The translations under genes and the position numbers were made by a program. Below are positions 53,609 through 62,094 of a DNA stretch of 64,000 bases, in pieces. Within the stretch, counting starts at the first letter, position 1. Every line of letters starts with the position of its first letter. Source of the stretch: Streptomyces sp. Tue 6430. GTDB lineage: Bacteria > Actinomycetota > Actinomycetes > Streptomycetales > Streptomycetaceae. A model generated the notes under the pieces. The model saw nothing but the letters and a program-made list of their open reading frames with translations. It had not been told where the DNA came from and did not search any database. The stretch spans positions 1 to 64,000 of the forward strand of contig JAKGSH010000010.1 in assembly GCA_021568835.1 (NCBI GenBank), written 5' to 3'.

Positions 53609-54813
53609 CCGCCGTCCCCCCGTACCCGGAAGAAACCGTGCCGATGACCACCGCCCTCTCCCCCGCCCCGGCCCGCCAGATCGTCCCGCCCGAGGACCGG
53701 CACGCCACCGAACTGGCCTTCCTCGCGGCCTATGACGGCGGGCCGCGTCCGCCCGCCTGGCGGCTGACCCCGCGGGCGGTCGTCACGTTCGTCATGGGCA
53801 GCGACGGACGGGCCCTGAAGCTGCCCGACGATGCCGGGACGGACGGCGGGGTGCCGCGCCGGCTCGTGATCGAGGGCAAGTTCGTGGGCGACCGGGCCCT
53901 GGTCGAGCGGTGCGTGGTGACCCTCGCGGGCGAGCGCGGTCTGCTGCTCGTCGGCGAGCCCGGCACAGCGAAGTCCATGCTGTCGGAGCTGCTGTCGGCC
54001 GCCGTGTGCGGCACCAGCGGTCTGGTCGTGCAGGGCACGGCGGGCACCACGGAGGACCAGCTCAAGTACGGCTGGAACTACGCCCTGTTGCTGGCGCAGG
54101 GCCCGAGCCGGCAGGCGCTGGTGCCCTCGCCGGTGCTGACCGCCATGCACCGGGGCGGCATCGCGCGGGTCGAGGAGGTCACCCGCTGTCTGCCCGAGGT
54201 GCAGGACTCCCTCGTGTCGCTGCTCTCCGAACGGCGCATCGCGGTACCCGAACTGGCGGGCTCCGAGGACGCGTTGGCGCACGCGGCGCCCGGCTTCAAC
54301 CTCATCGCCACCGCCAACCTGCGCGACAAGGGCGTCTCCGAGATGTCGGCGGCCCTCAAGCGCCGTTTCAACTTCGAGACAGTCGGCCCCATCCCGGACG
54401 TGGAGGCGGAGACGGCGCTCGTGCGCAGCCAGGCGCGGGCGTCGGTGGAGCGGGCGGGGGCGCCGTTCCACGTCGACGACGCGGTGCTGGAGGCGCTGGT
54501 GACGGCGTTCCGGGATCTGCGCGAGGGCCGGTCGGCGGAGGGCTGGGAGGTGGAGCGGCCGTCCACCGTGATGAGCACCGCCGAGGCCGTGTCCGTGGCA
54601 GGGGCCCTGGCTCTGGCGGCGGCGTACTTCCCGGGGGACCGCGACGTGCTCGGTCTGCTGCCGGGGCACCTGCTGGGCGTGGTCCGCAAGGACGACCCCG
54701 CCGACGCGGCCCGGCTGCGCGGCTACTGGGACGGTCCCGTCCGCCGCCGCGCGGAACAGGGCTCCGCCACCTGGCGCACCCTGTGGGACCTGCGCACGGT
54801 TCTGGAGGGCTGA
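53605..54813 (+). CDS. MoxR-type AAA+ ATPase (YehL-like)
   Basis: 402 aa from ATG 53605 (overlaps the upstream TGA); ATG 53644 is an alternative. AAA+ motifs: Walker A GLLLVGEPGTAKSMLSELLS, Walker B-like GGIARVEEVTRCLPEVQDSL (E-E where most AAA+ have D-E), sensor 1 NLIATANLRDKGVSEMS and arginine finger AALKRRFNFETVGPIPD. MoxR ATPases act with VWA proteins to remodel or activate clients. The downstream VWA, DUF5682 and SWIM genes identify the YehL class. The first 75 residues are a family-specific N-terminal domain. Confidence 0.93.
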   Translation: MTAVPPYPEETVPMTTALSPAPARQIVPPEDRHATELAFLAAYDGGPRPPAWRLTPRAVVTFVMGSDGRALKLPDDAGTDGGVPRRLVIEGKFVGDRALVERCVVTLAGERGLLLVGEPGTAKSMLSELLSAAVCGTSGLVVQGTAGTTEDQLKYGWNYALLLAQGPSRQALVPSPVLTAMHRGGIARVEEVTRCLPEVQDSLVSLLSERRIAVPELAGSEDALAHAAPGFNLIATANLRDKGVSEMSAALKRRFNFETVGPIPDVEAETALVRSQARASVERAGAPFHVDDAVLEALVTAFRDLREGRSAEGWEVERPSTVMSTAEAVSVAGALALAAAYFPGDRDVLGLLPGHLLGVVRKDDPADAARLRGYWDGPVRRRAEQGSATWRTLWDLRTVLEG

Positions 54814-54818
54814 CGGCC

Positions 54819-57800
54819 GTGTCCTTCTCCCGCCTCTCCGCCCGCCCGGGGCCGGACACGCCTGGTTCCGGTCCCGGGCCGGACACGCCTGGTTCCGGTC
54901 CGGGACAGGTGCCGTCGGGTTCCCGCCCCGGTTCCGTGCCTCCCGAGGAGGCGCTCGCCGCCCTGACCGGCCCGGCGGCGCCCTACCTCGTGGGCGTACG
55001 GCACCACGCGCCCTCCCTGGCCGCGGCGGTGCCCGCGCTGCTGGACGCGGCGAAGCCGGACGTGCTGCTCGTCGAGCTGCCGGCCGAGATGCAGGAGTGG
55101 CTGCCGTGGCTCGGGCACGAGGAGACGCGGGCTCCGGTCGCGCTCGCCGCCGCCCCCGGTGACGGGAGCGGCGGCGCGGGGCCGGCGTTCTATCCGTTCG
55201 CGGACTTCTCGCCCGAGCTGGCCGCCGTGCGCTGGGCGAACCGCCGGGGCGTGCCGGTGATCGCCTGCGACCTGCCGCTCGCCGACCGGGCCTGGGACGC
55301 GGGCCGGGCCGCCGCCCCGGCTCCGCGCGCGGGCGGTCCCGGGCTGGCCGCCGCGCTGCGTGCCGGGGTGAGCGGCCGTCCCGGGGACGACCTGTGGGAC
55401 CGCCTCGTCGAGGCCACCGCGCCCGGTTCACCACCGGAGGCCCTGCGCCGGGCGGCCCTGCTCACCGGCTGGGCGCTGCGCGAGGACGCGGCCGCGGCGG
55501 GCGGCGTGCCCGAACTGGACCTGCGGCGGGAGCGGTGGATGCGGGCACGGATCGCGCGGGCCACCGCACACGGGGAGCGGGCCGCCGTGGTGGTCGGGGC
55601 CTTTCACGCCCCGGCGCTGGTGGACCGGCACGCGGAGCGGGCGGAAGAGACGGGTGAGGCCGGTCGGGCCGCAGGTGAGACCGGTCAGGCCGCAGGCGTG
55701 GACCGCCCCGCGTGGACCACGTCCCTCATCCCTACACCTACGCCCTGCTGGACGAACGGTCCGGTTATCCGGCGGGCATCCGGGACCCCGAGTGGCAGGA
55801 CATGGTCCTGCGGGCCGCGGGCGTCCCGAGGCACTGGAGGAGGCGCTGACGCGGGCGGCCGTCCGCGTCTGTGCCGAGCTGCGTCTCCTCGGCCACCCCT
55901 CGGGGCCCGCCGACGCGCGGGAGATCGTCCGGCTCGCCTCCGACCTGTCCCGGCTGCGCGGGCTGCCCGCGGCGGGCCGGGGTGAGCTGGTGGAGGCCGT
56001 GCAGACGGTGCTGACGCAGGGTGAACCGTACGGGCGGGGCGGGCCGTGGCGCGGGCGATGGAGCGGGTGCTGGTCGGCACCCGCACCGGACGGCCCGCGC
56101 CGGATGCGCCGCGCTGCGGTCTGGCCCCGGCGGTGGAGGCCGAGGCGGCGGAACTGGGCCTGCCGGGACCGGCGGACGGGGCGCCCGGTGCGGCGCGGGA
56201 CCTGCGGCTGGACCCGCTGCGCTCCGATCTCGACCGGCGCCGTGAGCTGCTGCTGCGCCGGCTGGCGGTGTGCGGGGTGCCGTACGGGGAGGCGAAGGAG
56301 GTGGCCGGCACGGGGGGTGCCGAGGCGCTCACCTCGCGCTGGGAGGTGCGCTGGACGCCCGCGACGGCGGCCATGCTGACCGCGGCCGGCGTGCGCGGGG
56401 TCACCGCCGCCCAGGCGGCCGAAGGGTGCTGCGCGAGCGGCGGCGCACCGAGGAGGACGAGGGCGGCCCGACGGCGGCGCAGGCTCTCGACGGGCTGGCG
56501 CAGGCCGCCGAGTGCGGTCTGTCCGGGCTCGCGGACGAGCGTCTCGAGGATCTCGCCGAGGTGCTCCCCGGCGCCGGCGCCCTGCCCGAGCTGCTCGCCG
56601 GGCTGGCCCTGCTGGACCGGCTGCGGGCCGGGCACGTCCCCGGTCTCGGCGCCGACCGGGACCGTACGGCGCGGGCGGCCGGGGTGGCCGAGCTGCTCAC
56701 GTCGGCGGCGGTGCGGCAGGTGGACGGCCTGACCGGTTCCGAGGACCTGGCGGACGCCCGCGCCCTGCTCGAACTGGCCCACCGCGCCGACCTGTCGGGC
56801 GGCATCAGGCTCGCCGACGCCCTCGGCCGGCTGGCGGCCGACGGGTCCCCCTTGATGCGCGGCGCCGCCGGGGCCGTGCGCGTGCTGCTCGGGCAGGAGG
56901 ATCCGCGGGTCTTCGGGGACCGGGTGGCGTCCTGGGTCGACGGGGCCGTCGACGCCGACTCGCGGGCCGCGCTCACCGCGCGGCTCGGCGGGCTGCTGAC
57001 CGCCGCCGGTCCCCTCCTGGAGGCGGCGGCGCCCGCGCTGGAACCCCTGCTCGACCGGGTGTCGGAGCTGCCCGACCGGGAGTTCCTCGACCGGCTCCCG
57101 GCGCTGCGCGGCGGCTTCGACGCCCTCAGCCCTGCCGCCCGTGACCGTCTGCTGGCGACCGTCGAGGAACGCCTCGACGTCTCGCACGTCGCGGACACCG
57201 GCGGCGTCGATCCGGCCGCGCTCGCCGCCTGGACGCGGGCGGACCTCGCCGGCCGCGAGACCCTGCGGGCCCTGGGGCTGCTGCCCGCGCCCGCCGCGGC
57301 GCGGGCGGATGTGCCTGTCGGGTCGCCGGGAGCCCGAGCCGAGGGCGGTCTCCTCGCTCCCGGTGACCGCTGGCGACTCGTCCTGGGCCGCGGGAAGGAA
57401 CGGCTCCCCTCCTCGGCGGCGTCGTTGGCGACCGCGCTGGACGAGCTGTACGGCAGCGGACGCGGGGAGGGCAGCAGGGGCGACCTGACCGGGCGCGGCC
57501 CGGGCGGCGGCCGGGAGGTGCCCTACCCCGGTGTGCGGGAGTGGTCGCAGGAGCTGGCGATGCTGTTCGGTCCGGGCATCCGGGAGGAGGTGCTGGCGGC
57601 GGCAGCGGCGGGCCGGAAGGACGTGCTCGCCGAGCTGGACGCGGACAGTGTGCGCCCCTCGGTCGACCTGCTGCGCACCGTGCTCAGTCACGCGGGCGGC
57701 CTGCCCGAGGCGCGGCTGGCCGCGCTGCGTCCGCTGGTCCGACGGCTGGTGGAGGCCCTGACCCGGCAACTGGCCACCCGGCTGCGGCCGGCCCTGCACG

Positions 57801-58453
57801 GTACGGCCCTGCCGCGCCCGAGCAGACGCCCGGGCGGTGGTCTCGACCTGCCGCGCACCCTGCGCGCCAACCTGGCGACCGCGCGCCGCGCCCCCGACGG
57901 CACGATCCGGGTCATCCCCGAGCATCCCGTGTTCCGCACCCGCGCGCGGCGGTCCGCGGACTGGCGGCTGATCCTGGTCACCGACGTGTCCGGGTCCATG
58001 GAGGCGTCCACGGTCTGGGCCGCGCTCACGGCGTCGGTGCTGGCCGGGGTGCCGACCCTGTCCACGCACTTCCTGGCGTTCTCCACCGAGGTCATCGATC
58101 TCACGGGACACGTCGAGGACCCGCTGTCGCTGCTGCTGGAGGTCAGTGTGGGCGGCGGCACGCACATCGCGGCGGGACTGCGGCACGCCCGTGAGCTGGT
58201 CACCGTTCCCTCGCGGACCCTCGTCGTGGTCGTCAGCGACTTCGAGGAGGGCCATCCGCTCGGCGGGCTGCTCGCCGAGGTCCGCGCGCTGGTCGGGGCG
58301 GGCTGTCACGTCCTGGGCTGCGCGAGCCTCGACGACACGGGCCGGCCCCGCTACTCCACGGGCGTCGCCGGTCAGCTCGTCGCCGCGGGCATGCCCGTGG
58401 CCGCCCTCAGTCCACTCGAACTCGCCCGCTGGGTAGGGGAGAAGATCGCATGA
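54819..58453 (+). CDS. DUF5682 protein apparently fused to a VWA domain (four frame breaks)
   Basis: GTG 54819 follows GGAGGG. Missing bases near 55735, 55827, 56040 and 56425 break the DUF5682 part; repair gives 1,212 aa, an exact triplet length. Residues about 1-830 are DUF5682: YLVGVRHHAPSLAAAVPALL, DVLLVELPAEMQEWLPWLG, VVVGAFHAPALVDRH, PYTYALLDERSGYPAG. The conserved RHH, E and late H resemble the EreA/TraB/ChaN-type pattern (inference). Residues about 831-1212 are a VWA module. No stop or ribosome site separates them, whereas E. coli YehM and YehP are separate. If unfused, VWA would start at GTG 57311. The 5' end has a 27-bp duplication encoding GPDTPGSGP twice. Confidence 0.8.
57311..58453 (+). 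other. VWA domain module (YehP-like) within the DUF5682-VWA frame
   Basis: The C-terminal 380 or so residues, the size of E. coli YehP (from memory). GDRWRLVLGRGKERLPSSAA opens the module. The VWA fold has a complete MIDAS metal site: LILVTDVSGSMEASTVWAAL (D-x-S-x-S), VGGGTHIAAGLRHA (Thr) and VVVVSDFEEGHPLG (Asp). A partner of MoxR ATPases. In-frame GTG 57311 lacks a ribosome site. The stop overlaps the SWIM gene start (ATGA). Confidence 0.88.
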
Positions 58454-60288
58454 CTCCGGACCTGTCCACGGAGCACCCGGGCTCGGCAGGGCACTCGGGT
58501 CGCCCTGGCCCGGAAGGGGCCTCCGGTCATCCGGCCCCGGCAGGCGCCTCGGACCGCCCGGGCGCGGGGCTGCCCCCGGTCGCCCCGTCCGTCACCGCCG
58601 AGCTGGTCGGGGCGTTGTCGCCCCGGCTGCGCAAGCGGCTGGACGTGGGGGTGGCCAAGCTCGCGGCCCGTCCGGTGGCGCGCGACGGCGACGTCGTGCG
58701 GATCGCCGTCGACGACGACACCGACCTCGAACTGCACGCCCCCGGCGGGGCGGTGACCGATGCGGACGCCATCCGCTGCGGCTGCCTGCTGGCACCGGAC
58801 TGCCTGCACCGCGCGGCCGCCGCCTCGGCGGCGCCGGTCGCCGAGGACACCCCGCCGGCCGGCGAACCGGCGGACGCGGCACGGGAGTCGCGGGAGAACA
58901 CCGGATCCGAGCCCGGACCGGAGTCCGCCGGCCCGGAGGAACGCGCCGCCGCCCGTGCGGTGTTCGAGGCGGCGGCCGCCGTCCTGGAGGCCGGCACCGA
59001 CGGGTCCGGCGCCGTGCTCCAGTCGGAGCTGCTGCGCGCCGCGCACACCGCACGCCTCGCGGGCCTCCCCCGTGCCTCGGCCGCCGCGGTCTCCGTGGTC
59101 ACCGGCGTGCGCGCGGCCCGTTCCGGCGATCCGGCCCACCGTCTCGACGACCTCGCGGACGCGCTCCGCGCCGTCCTGGCCGTGGCGCACCGCCTTCCCC
59201 GCGCCACGGGTTCCGACCTGGCCGAACTGCGCGGTACGGCACGGCAGCCGTACCGCCCCGACGGCTCCCTGCGGCTGTACGGACTGTTCTCCGAGCCGGT
59301 CCTGACGGCCACCGGTTACGCGGGTGCGGTCACCTGGACCGCCGATGCCGACGGCCGCCTGTACACGGTCTCCGACGTGGCGCCCGGCGGTCCCGGCCGC
59401 GCGACCGGTGCCGCCGACCGGGCCGTCCGGATCGGCGACACCTCCCTGACGCACCGTGAACTCGCGCGCGCGGGCCTCGCCGTGTCGGGCGCGACCGTCT
59501 CGCCGACGGGACGGCTCGGCGCGGGCGCGGGGTGCGGGCGGTGCGCGCCTCGGGCGCGGCGTGGCGCGGCGAGCCACTGGACCGGCTGTGGGCCGTGCCC
59601 GTCGCCGATCAGGTGGCGCGGGCCCTCGGGGCGGTCACGGCCTGCTGTTCCTCGAGGCGACGCTCCGGGGCACGGTCCGGGAGGCGGCGGGCGACTGTCT
59701 GCTGGCCGACTGCGCCGGCGTACCCCTGCGGCTGGCGGCGGCCCACGACGCGCCCGCCCTGCCGTACCGCGAGAACCTGCGTCTGCTGGCGGCGGCGGGC
59801 GGCACCCTGCGGGTCGTGGCCCGGCTGGCGCCCGGACCGGTTCCCCGCGCATTGCTGCTGGCCACCGAGCACCCGAGCGACCCGGGCGCCCGGGTGGACC
59901 TGGGGCTGGACCGGCTCCAGCACGCGGATCTCCCCGCGCAGACGTCCGGTGCCGGGACCCCGGCCCCGGCACCGGACGAGGCACCGCTGCACCTGCTGCG
60001 CCGGCGGGTCCAGCAGGCCGTGTCGGGGGCCGCCGGGTGCTGGCCTTCCCGGGCGGCGCGGCGGGCGACGGGGCCCGGCTTCGCCGCGTGGGGCTCGGCA
60101 CGGCGGGTGACCTCCTCGACGCACTGCACGCCGCCGCGGCGGACCGCGCCCGTGACGCGTTCGGGCGACTCCTGCCGTCGGACTCGGGGCGTTTCGCGGG
60201 CGCGTGGCTGGCGGCGGCGCTGTACACCGGCGAGGTCGAGCGGGCACTGTGCGCGCAGGCGTGGGGGGTGGCCGCGCTCCCGGCGTGA
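58450..60288 (+). CDS. SWIM zinc-finger family protein, YehQ-like (three frame breaks)
   Basis: About 613 aa after repair (gaps near 59530, 59628 and 60022, all in G runs). ATG 58450 overlaps the VWA stop. The SWIM zinc finger is intact, AIRCGCLLAPDCLHRAAAA (C-x-C-x6-C-x-H), at about residue 115. The rest is Ala-rich helical sequence with LRLYGLFSEPVLTATGYAG, HGLLFLEATLRGTVREAAG and LLDALHAAAADRARDAFGRL. SWIM domains bind DNA or protein. It ends the operon at 60288; a possible small dyad follows. Confidence 0.85.
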   Translation: MTPDLSTEHPGSAGHSGRPGPEGASGHPAPAGASDRPGAGLPPVAPSVTAELVGALSPRLRKRLDVGVAKLAARPVARDGDVVRIAVDDDTDLELHAPGGAVTDADAIRCGCLLAPDCLHRAAAASAAPVAEDTPPAGEPADAARESRENTGSEPGPESAGPEERAAARAVFEAAAAVLEAGTDGSGAVLQSELLRAAHTARLAGLPRASAAAVSVVTGVRAARSGDPAHRLDDLADALRAVLAVAHRLPRATGSDLAELRGTARQPYRPDGSLRLYGLFSEPVLTATGYAGAVTWTADADGRLYTVSDVAPGGPGRATGAADRAVRIGDTSLTHRELARAGLAVSGATVSPTGRLGAGAGCGRCAPRARRGAASHWTGCGPCPSPIRWRGPSGRSRPAVPRGDAPGHGPGGGGRLSAGRLRRRTPAAGGGPRRARPAVPREPASAGGGGRHPAGRGPAGARTGSPRIAAGHRAPERPGRPGGPGAGPAPARGSPRADVRCRDPGPGTGRGTAAPAAPAGPAGRVGGRRVLAFPGGAAGDGARLRRVGLGTAGDLLDALHAAAADRARDAFGRLLPSDSGRFAGAWLAAALYTGEVERALCAQAWGVAALPA

Positions 60289-60312
60289 GGACGGTCCGCG
60301 CCTCCCGTCCGT

Positions 60313-60344
60313 TTAGGACAGGAGCTGACCTGTATCCCTCCTAA
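60313..60344 (+). promoter_or_regulatory. Dyad in the dinB-family gene promoter region
   Basis: TTAGGA (60313-60318) and TCCTAA (60339-60344) are symmetric, and ACAGG/CCTGT pair around AGCTGA inside the left half. It is about 48-80 bases upstream of the DinB start. A weak operator candidate. Confidence 0.35.
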
Positions 60345-60391
60345 CGTGGTCCACGAACGCGGAACACGCCTCTCGGAGACGGAGACACGTC

Positions 60392-60936
60392 ATGTCCCTG
60401 AACAACCCCGCCCCCTCGCCCCGGTCCTCGACGGGGAGCGCGCCGACCTGCTGGAGACCCTGGCCAACCACCGCCGTTTCCTGCGTTTCACCACCAACGG
60501 CCTGACCGACGAGCAGGCGGGGCTGCGGACGACCGACAGCGAGCTGTGTCTCGGCGGCCTGATCAAGCACGTCACCGCGGTCGAGCGGAGCTGGGCCTCC
60601 TTCATCGTGGAGGGTCCGTCGGCGATCGGCGACTTCGACGCCATGACCGAGGAGGACTTCGCCCGACGAGCCGACGAGTTCCGGATGCTGCCCGGCGAGA
60701 CGCTGGCGGAGGTGCTGGAGGAGTACGCCGAGGTGGCCCGCCGTACCGACGAACTGGTCGCGTCGCTGCCGGACCTCGACGCGGCGCACCCGCTGCCGTC
60801 GGCGCCGTGGTTCGAGCCGGGCAAGCACTGGTCGGCCCGCCGGGCGCTGCTGCACGTGATCGCCGAGACCTGTCAGCACGCGGGGCACGCCGACATCATC
60901 CGCGAGTCCCTGGACGGCGCGAAGACCATGGGATGA
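60392..60936 (+). CDS. DinB family protein (one frame break)
   Basis: About 181 aa. ATG 60392 (MSLNNPAP) follows GGAGACGGAGA. One C is missing near 60415 before LAPVLDGERADLLETLANHR. DinB/YfiT-like four-helix bundle with the metal-binding His pattern: GLIKHVTAVERSWASF (first His) and LLHVIAETCQHAGHADIIRE (second and third His). Family members are metal-dependent thiol transferases or hydrolases of unknown substrate. The frame open from 60346 is not the true start. Confidence 0.88.
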
Positions 60937-61260
60937 GCGGGTCGAGCGGGTCGGGCCGGTCCCCCCGGTCGAGCCGGTCGAGCCGATGGTTCGTCAGAAG
61001 GCCCGGAAGAGGTGCCCCGGCAGGGTCCGACCGAACGGCCGGTGCGGGCACGCTCCGCGCTCGGAGACGGGGTTCCCGGCTGCCTGCCCCACCGTCGTGG
61101 TGGGGCAGGCCCCACCACCGGTCCGGTGGACCGCTCCCTCGTGCCGGGGAGGGGAACACGGCATCGTTCGACGCGGCGGTTCCGCAGTGGGGTTGAGGTC
61201 CAGGTGGGCCGAGTTCCCAGGTCCGCGCGCCGGTAGGTCCGATCGCCCCGGAAGGAACCC
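60937..61260. other. Intergenic region with repeats and hairpins
   Basis: 324 bases without a gene. GGTCGAGC-type short repeats at 60940-60985, the strong terminator-like hairpin at 61083-61109, and a palindrome CCACCGGTCCGGTGG at about 61115-61130. Confidence 0.5.
61083..61109. terminator. Stem-loop downstream of the DinB gene
   Basis: CCTGCCCCACC (61083-61093) and GGTGGGGCAGG (61099-61109) form a perfect 11-bp stem with a 5-base loop. It lies 146 bases after the DinB stop, so it is either a distal terminator or part of the GtrA leader. Confidence 0.55.
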
Positions 61261-61908
61261 GTGATGACGTCCCCCGTCCTGTCGAAGCCCCGGCCGAGGC
61301 CCTCGCTGAAGCCGCGGCCGGCACCGCGGCGGCAGCCGGCACCGCGGCCGCCGCACACGGGCGGCTCGACCTGCACGGGGTCCCCGGCGGCCGCTCCGCC
61401 GACGACGCCCGGCCCGCTCGCCTCCTTCGTGCGGTTCGTGGTCTGCGGCGGCGGGGTCGGGCTCCTCTCCGGCGCCGCCGTCCCGGTGGTGGCCACGCTG
61501 GTTCCCTGGGCCCTGGCGAACGCGGTGATCACCGTGGTCTCGACCCTGCTGTGCACCGAGTTGCACGCCCTCTTCACCTTCGGCACCGGACGACGCGCCG
61601 GGTGGCGCCGGCACCTGCAGTCCGCCGGTTCGGCGACCGCCGCGTACGGGGTCACCTGCGCCGCGGTGCTGGTCCTGTACGCGGTGCGGTCGTCACCCGG
61701 TCTCGTCACTCAGCAGGCCGTGTACCTGGGCGCCTCCGCCCTGGCGGGCACGGGGCGCTTCGTGGTGCTGCGCCTGTTCGTGTTCGCGGACCGCGCGCGG
61801 AGCGGGACGGCCGGGGGCCCGCGGGGCGGAGCGGCCACGTCGGCCGCGGCCGCCGCATCCGCCGGGCCGGCCGTCGTCACGCGGCCCGCCCCGGCCGCCG
61901 CCTGCTGA
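61261..61908 (+). CDS. GtrA family membrane protein
   Basis: 215 aa. GTG 61261 (or ATG 61264) follows GGAAGGA. A Pro/Arg-rich N-terminus of 50 residues is followed by four membrane helices of GtrA type: LASFVRFVVCGGGVGLLSG, WALANAVITVVSTLLCTELH, AAYGVTCAAVLVLYAV and AVYLGASALAGTGRFVVLR. GtrA proteins flip or help transfer polyprenyl-linked sugars. The C-terminal Ala-rich tail is low complexity. Confidence 0.87.
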   Translation: MMTSPVLSKPRPRPSLKPRPAPRRQPAPRPPHTGGSTCTGSPAAAPPTTPGPLASFVRFVVCGGGVGLLSGAAVPVVATLVPWALANAVITVVSTLLCTELHALFTFGTGRRAGWRRHLQSAGSATAAYGVTCAAVLVLYAVRSSPGLVTQQAVYLGASALAGTGRFVVLRLFVFADRARSGTAGGPRGGAATSAAAAASAGPAVVTRPAPAAAC

Positions 61909-62094
61909 ACCGTTTCCGAGGCTCGCCGTGCCGACGGGCCGAGGCCGGGACGCCGTCGGCGCCGGCCTTCCGGAGCGCGCTCCGGAACCGTCGCACGGCG
62001 TCGGGCCGGGCCCGCACGTCCTCGTACCGAGCGGCCCGTCCGGGCATCGGGACGTTCCGCCGGGCGGGCAGGCTTCCTCCGTGGAGACCGGGCG

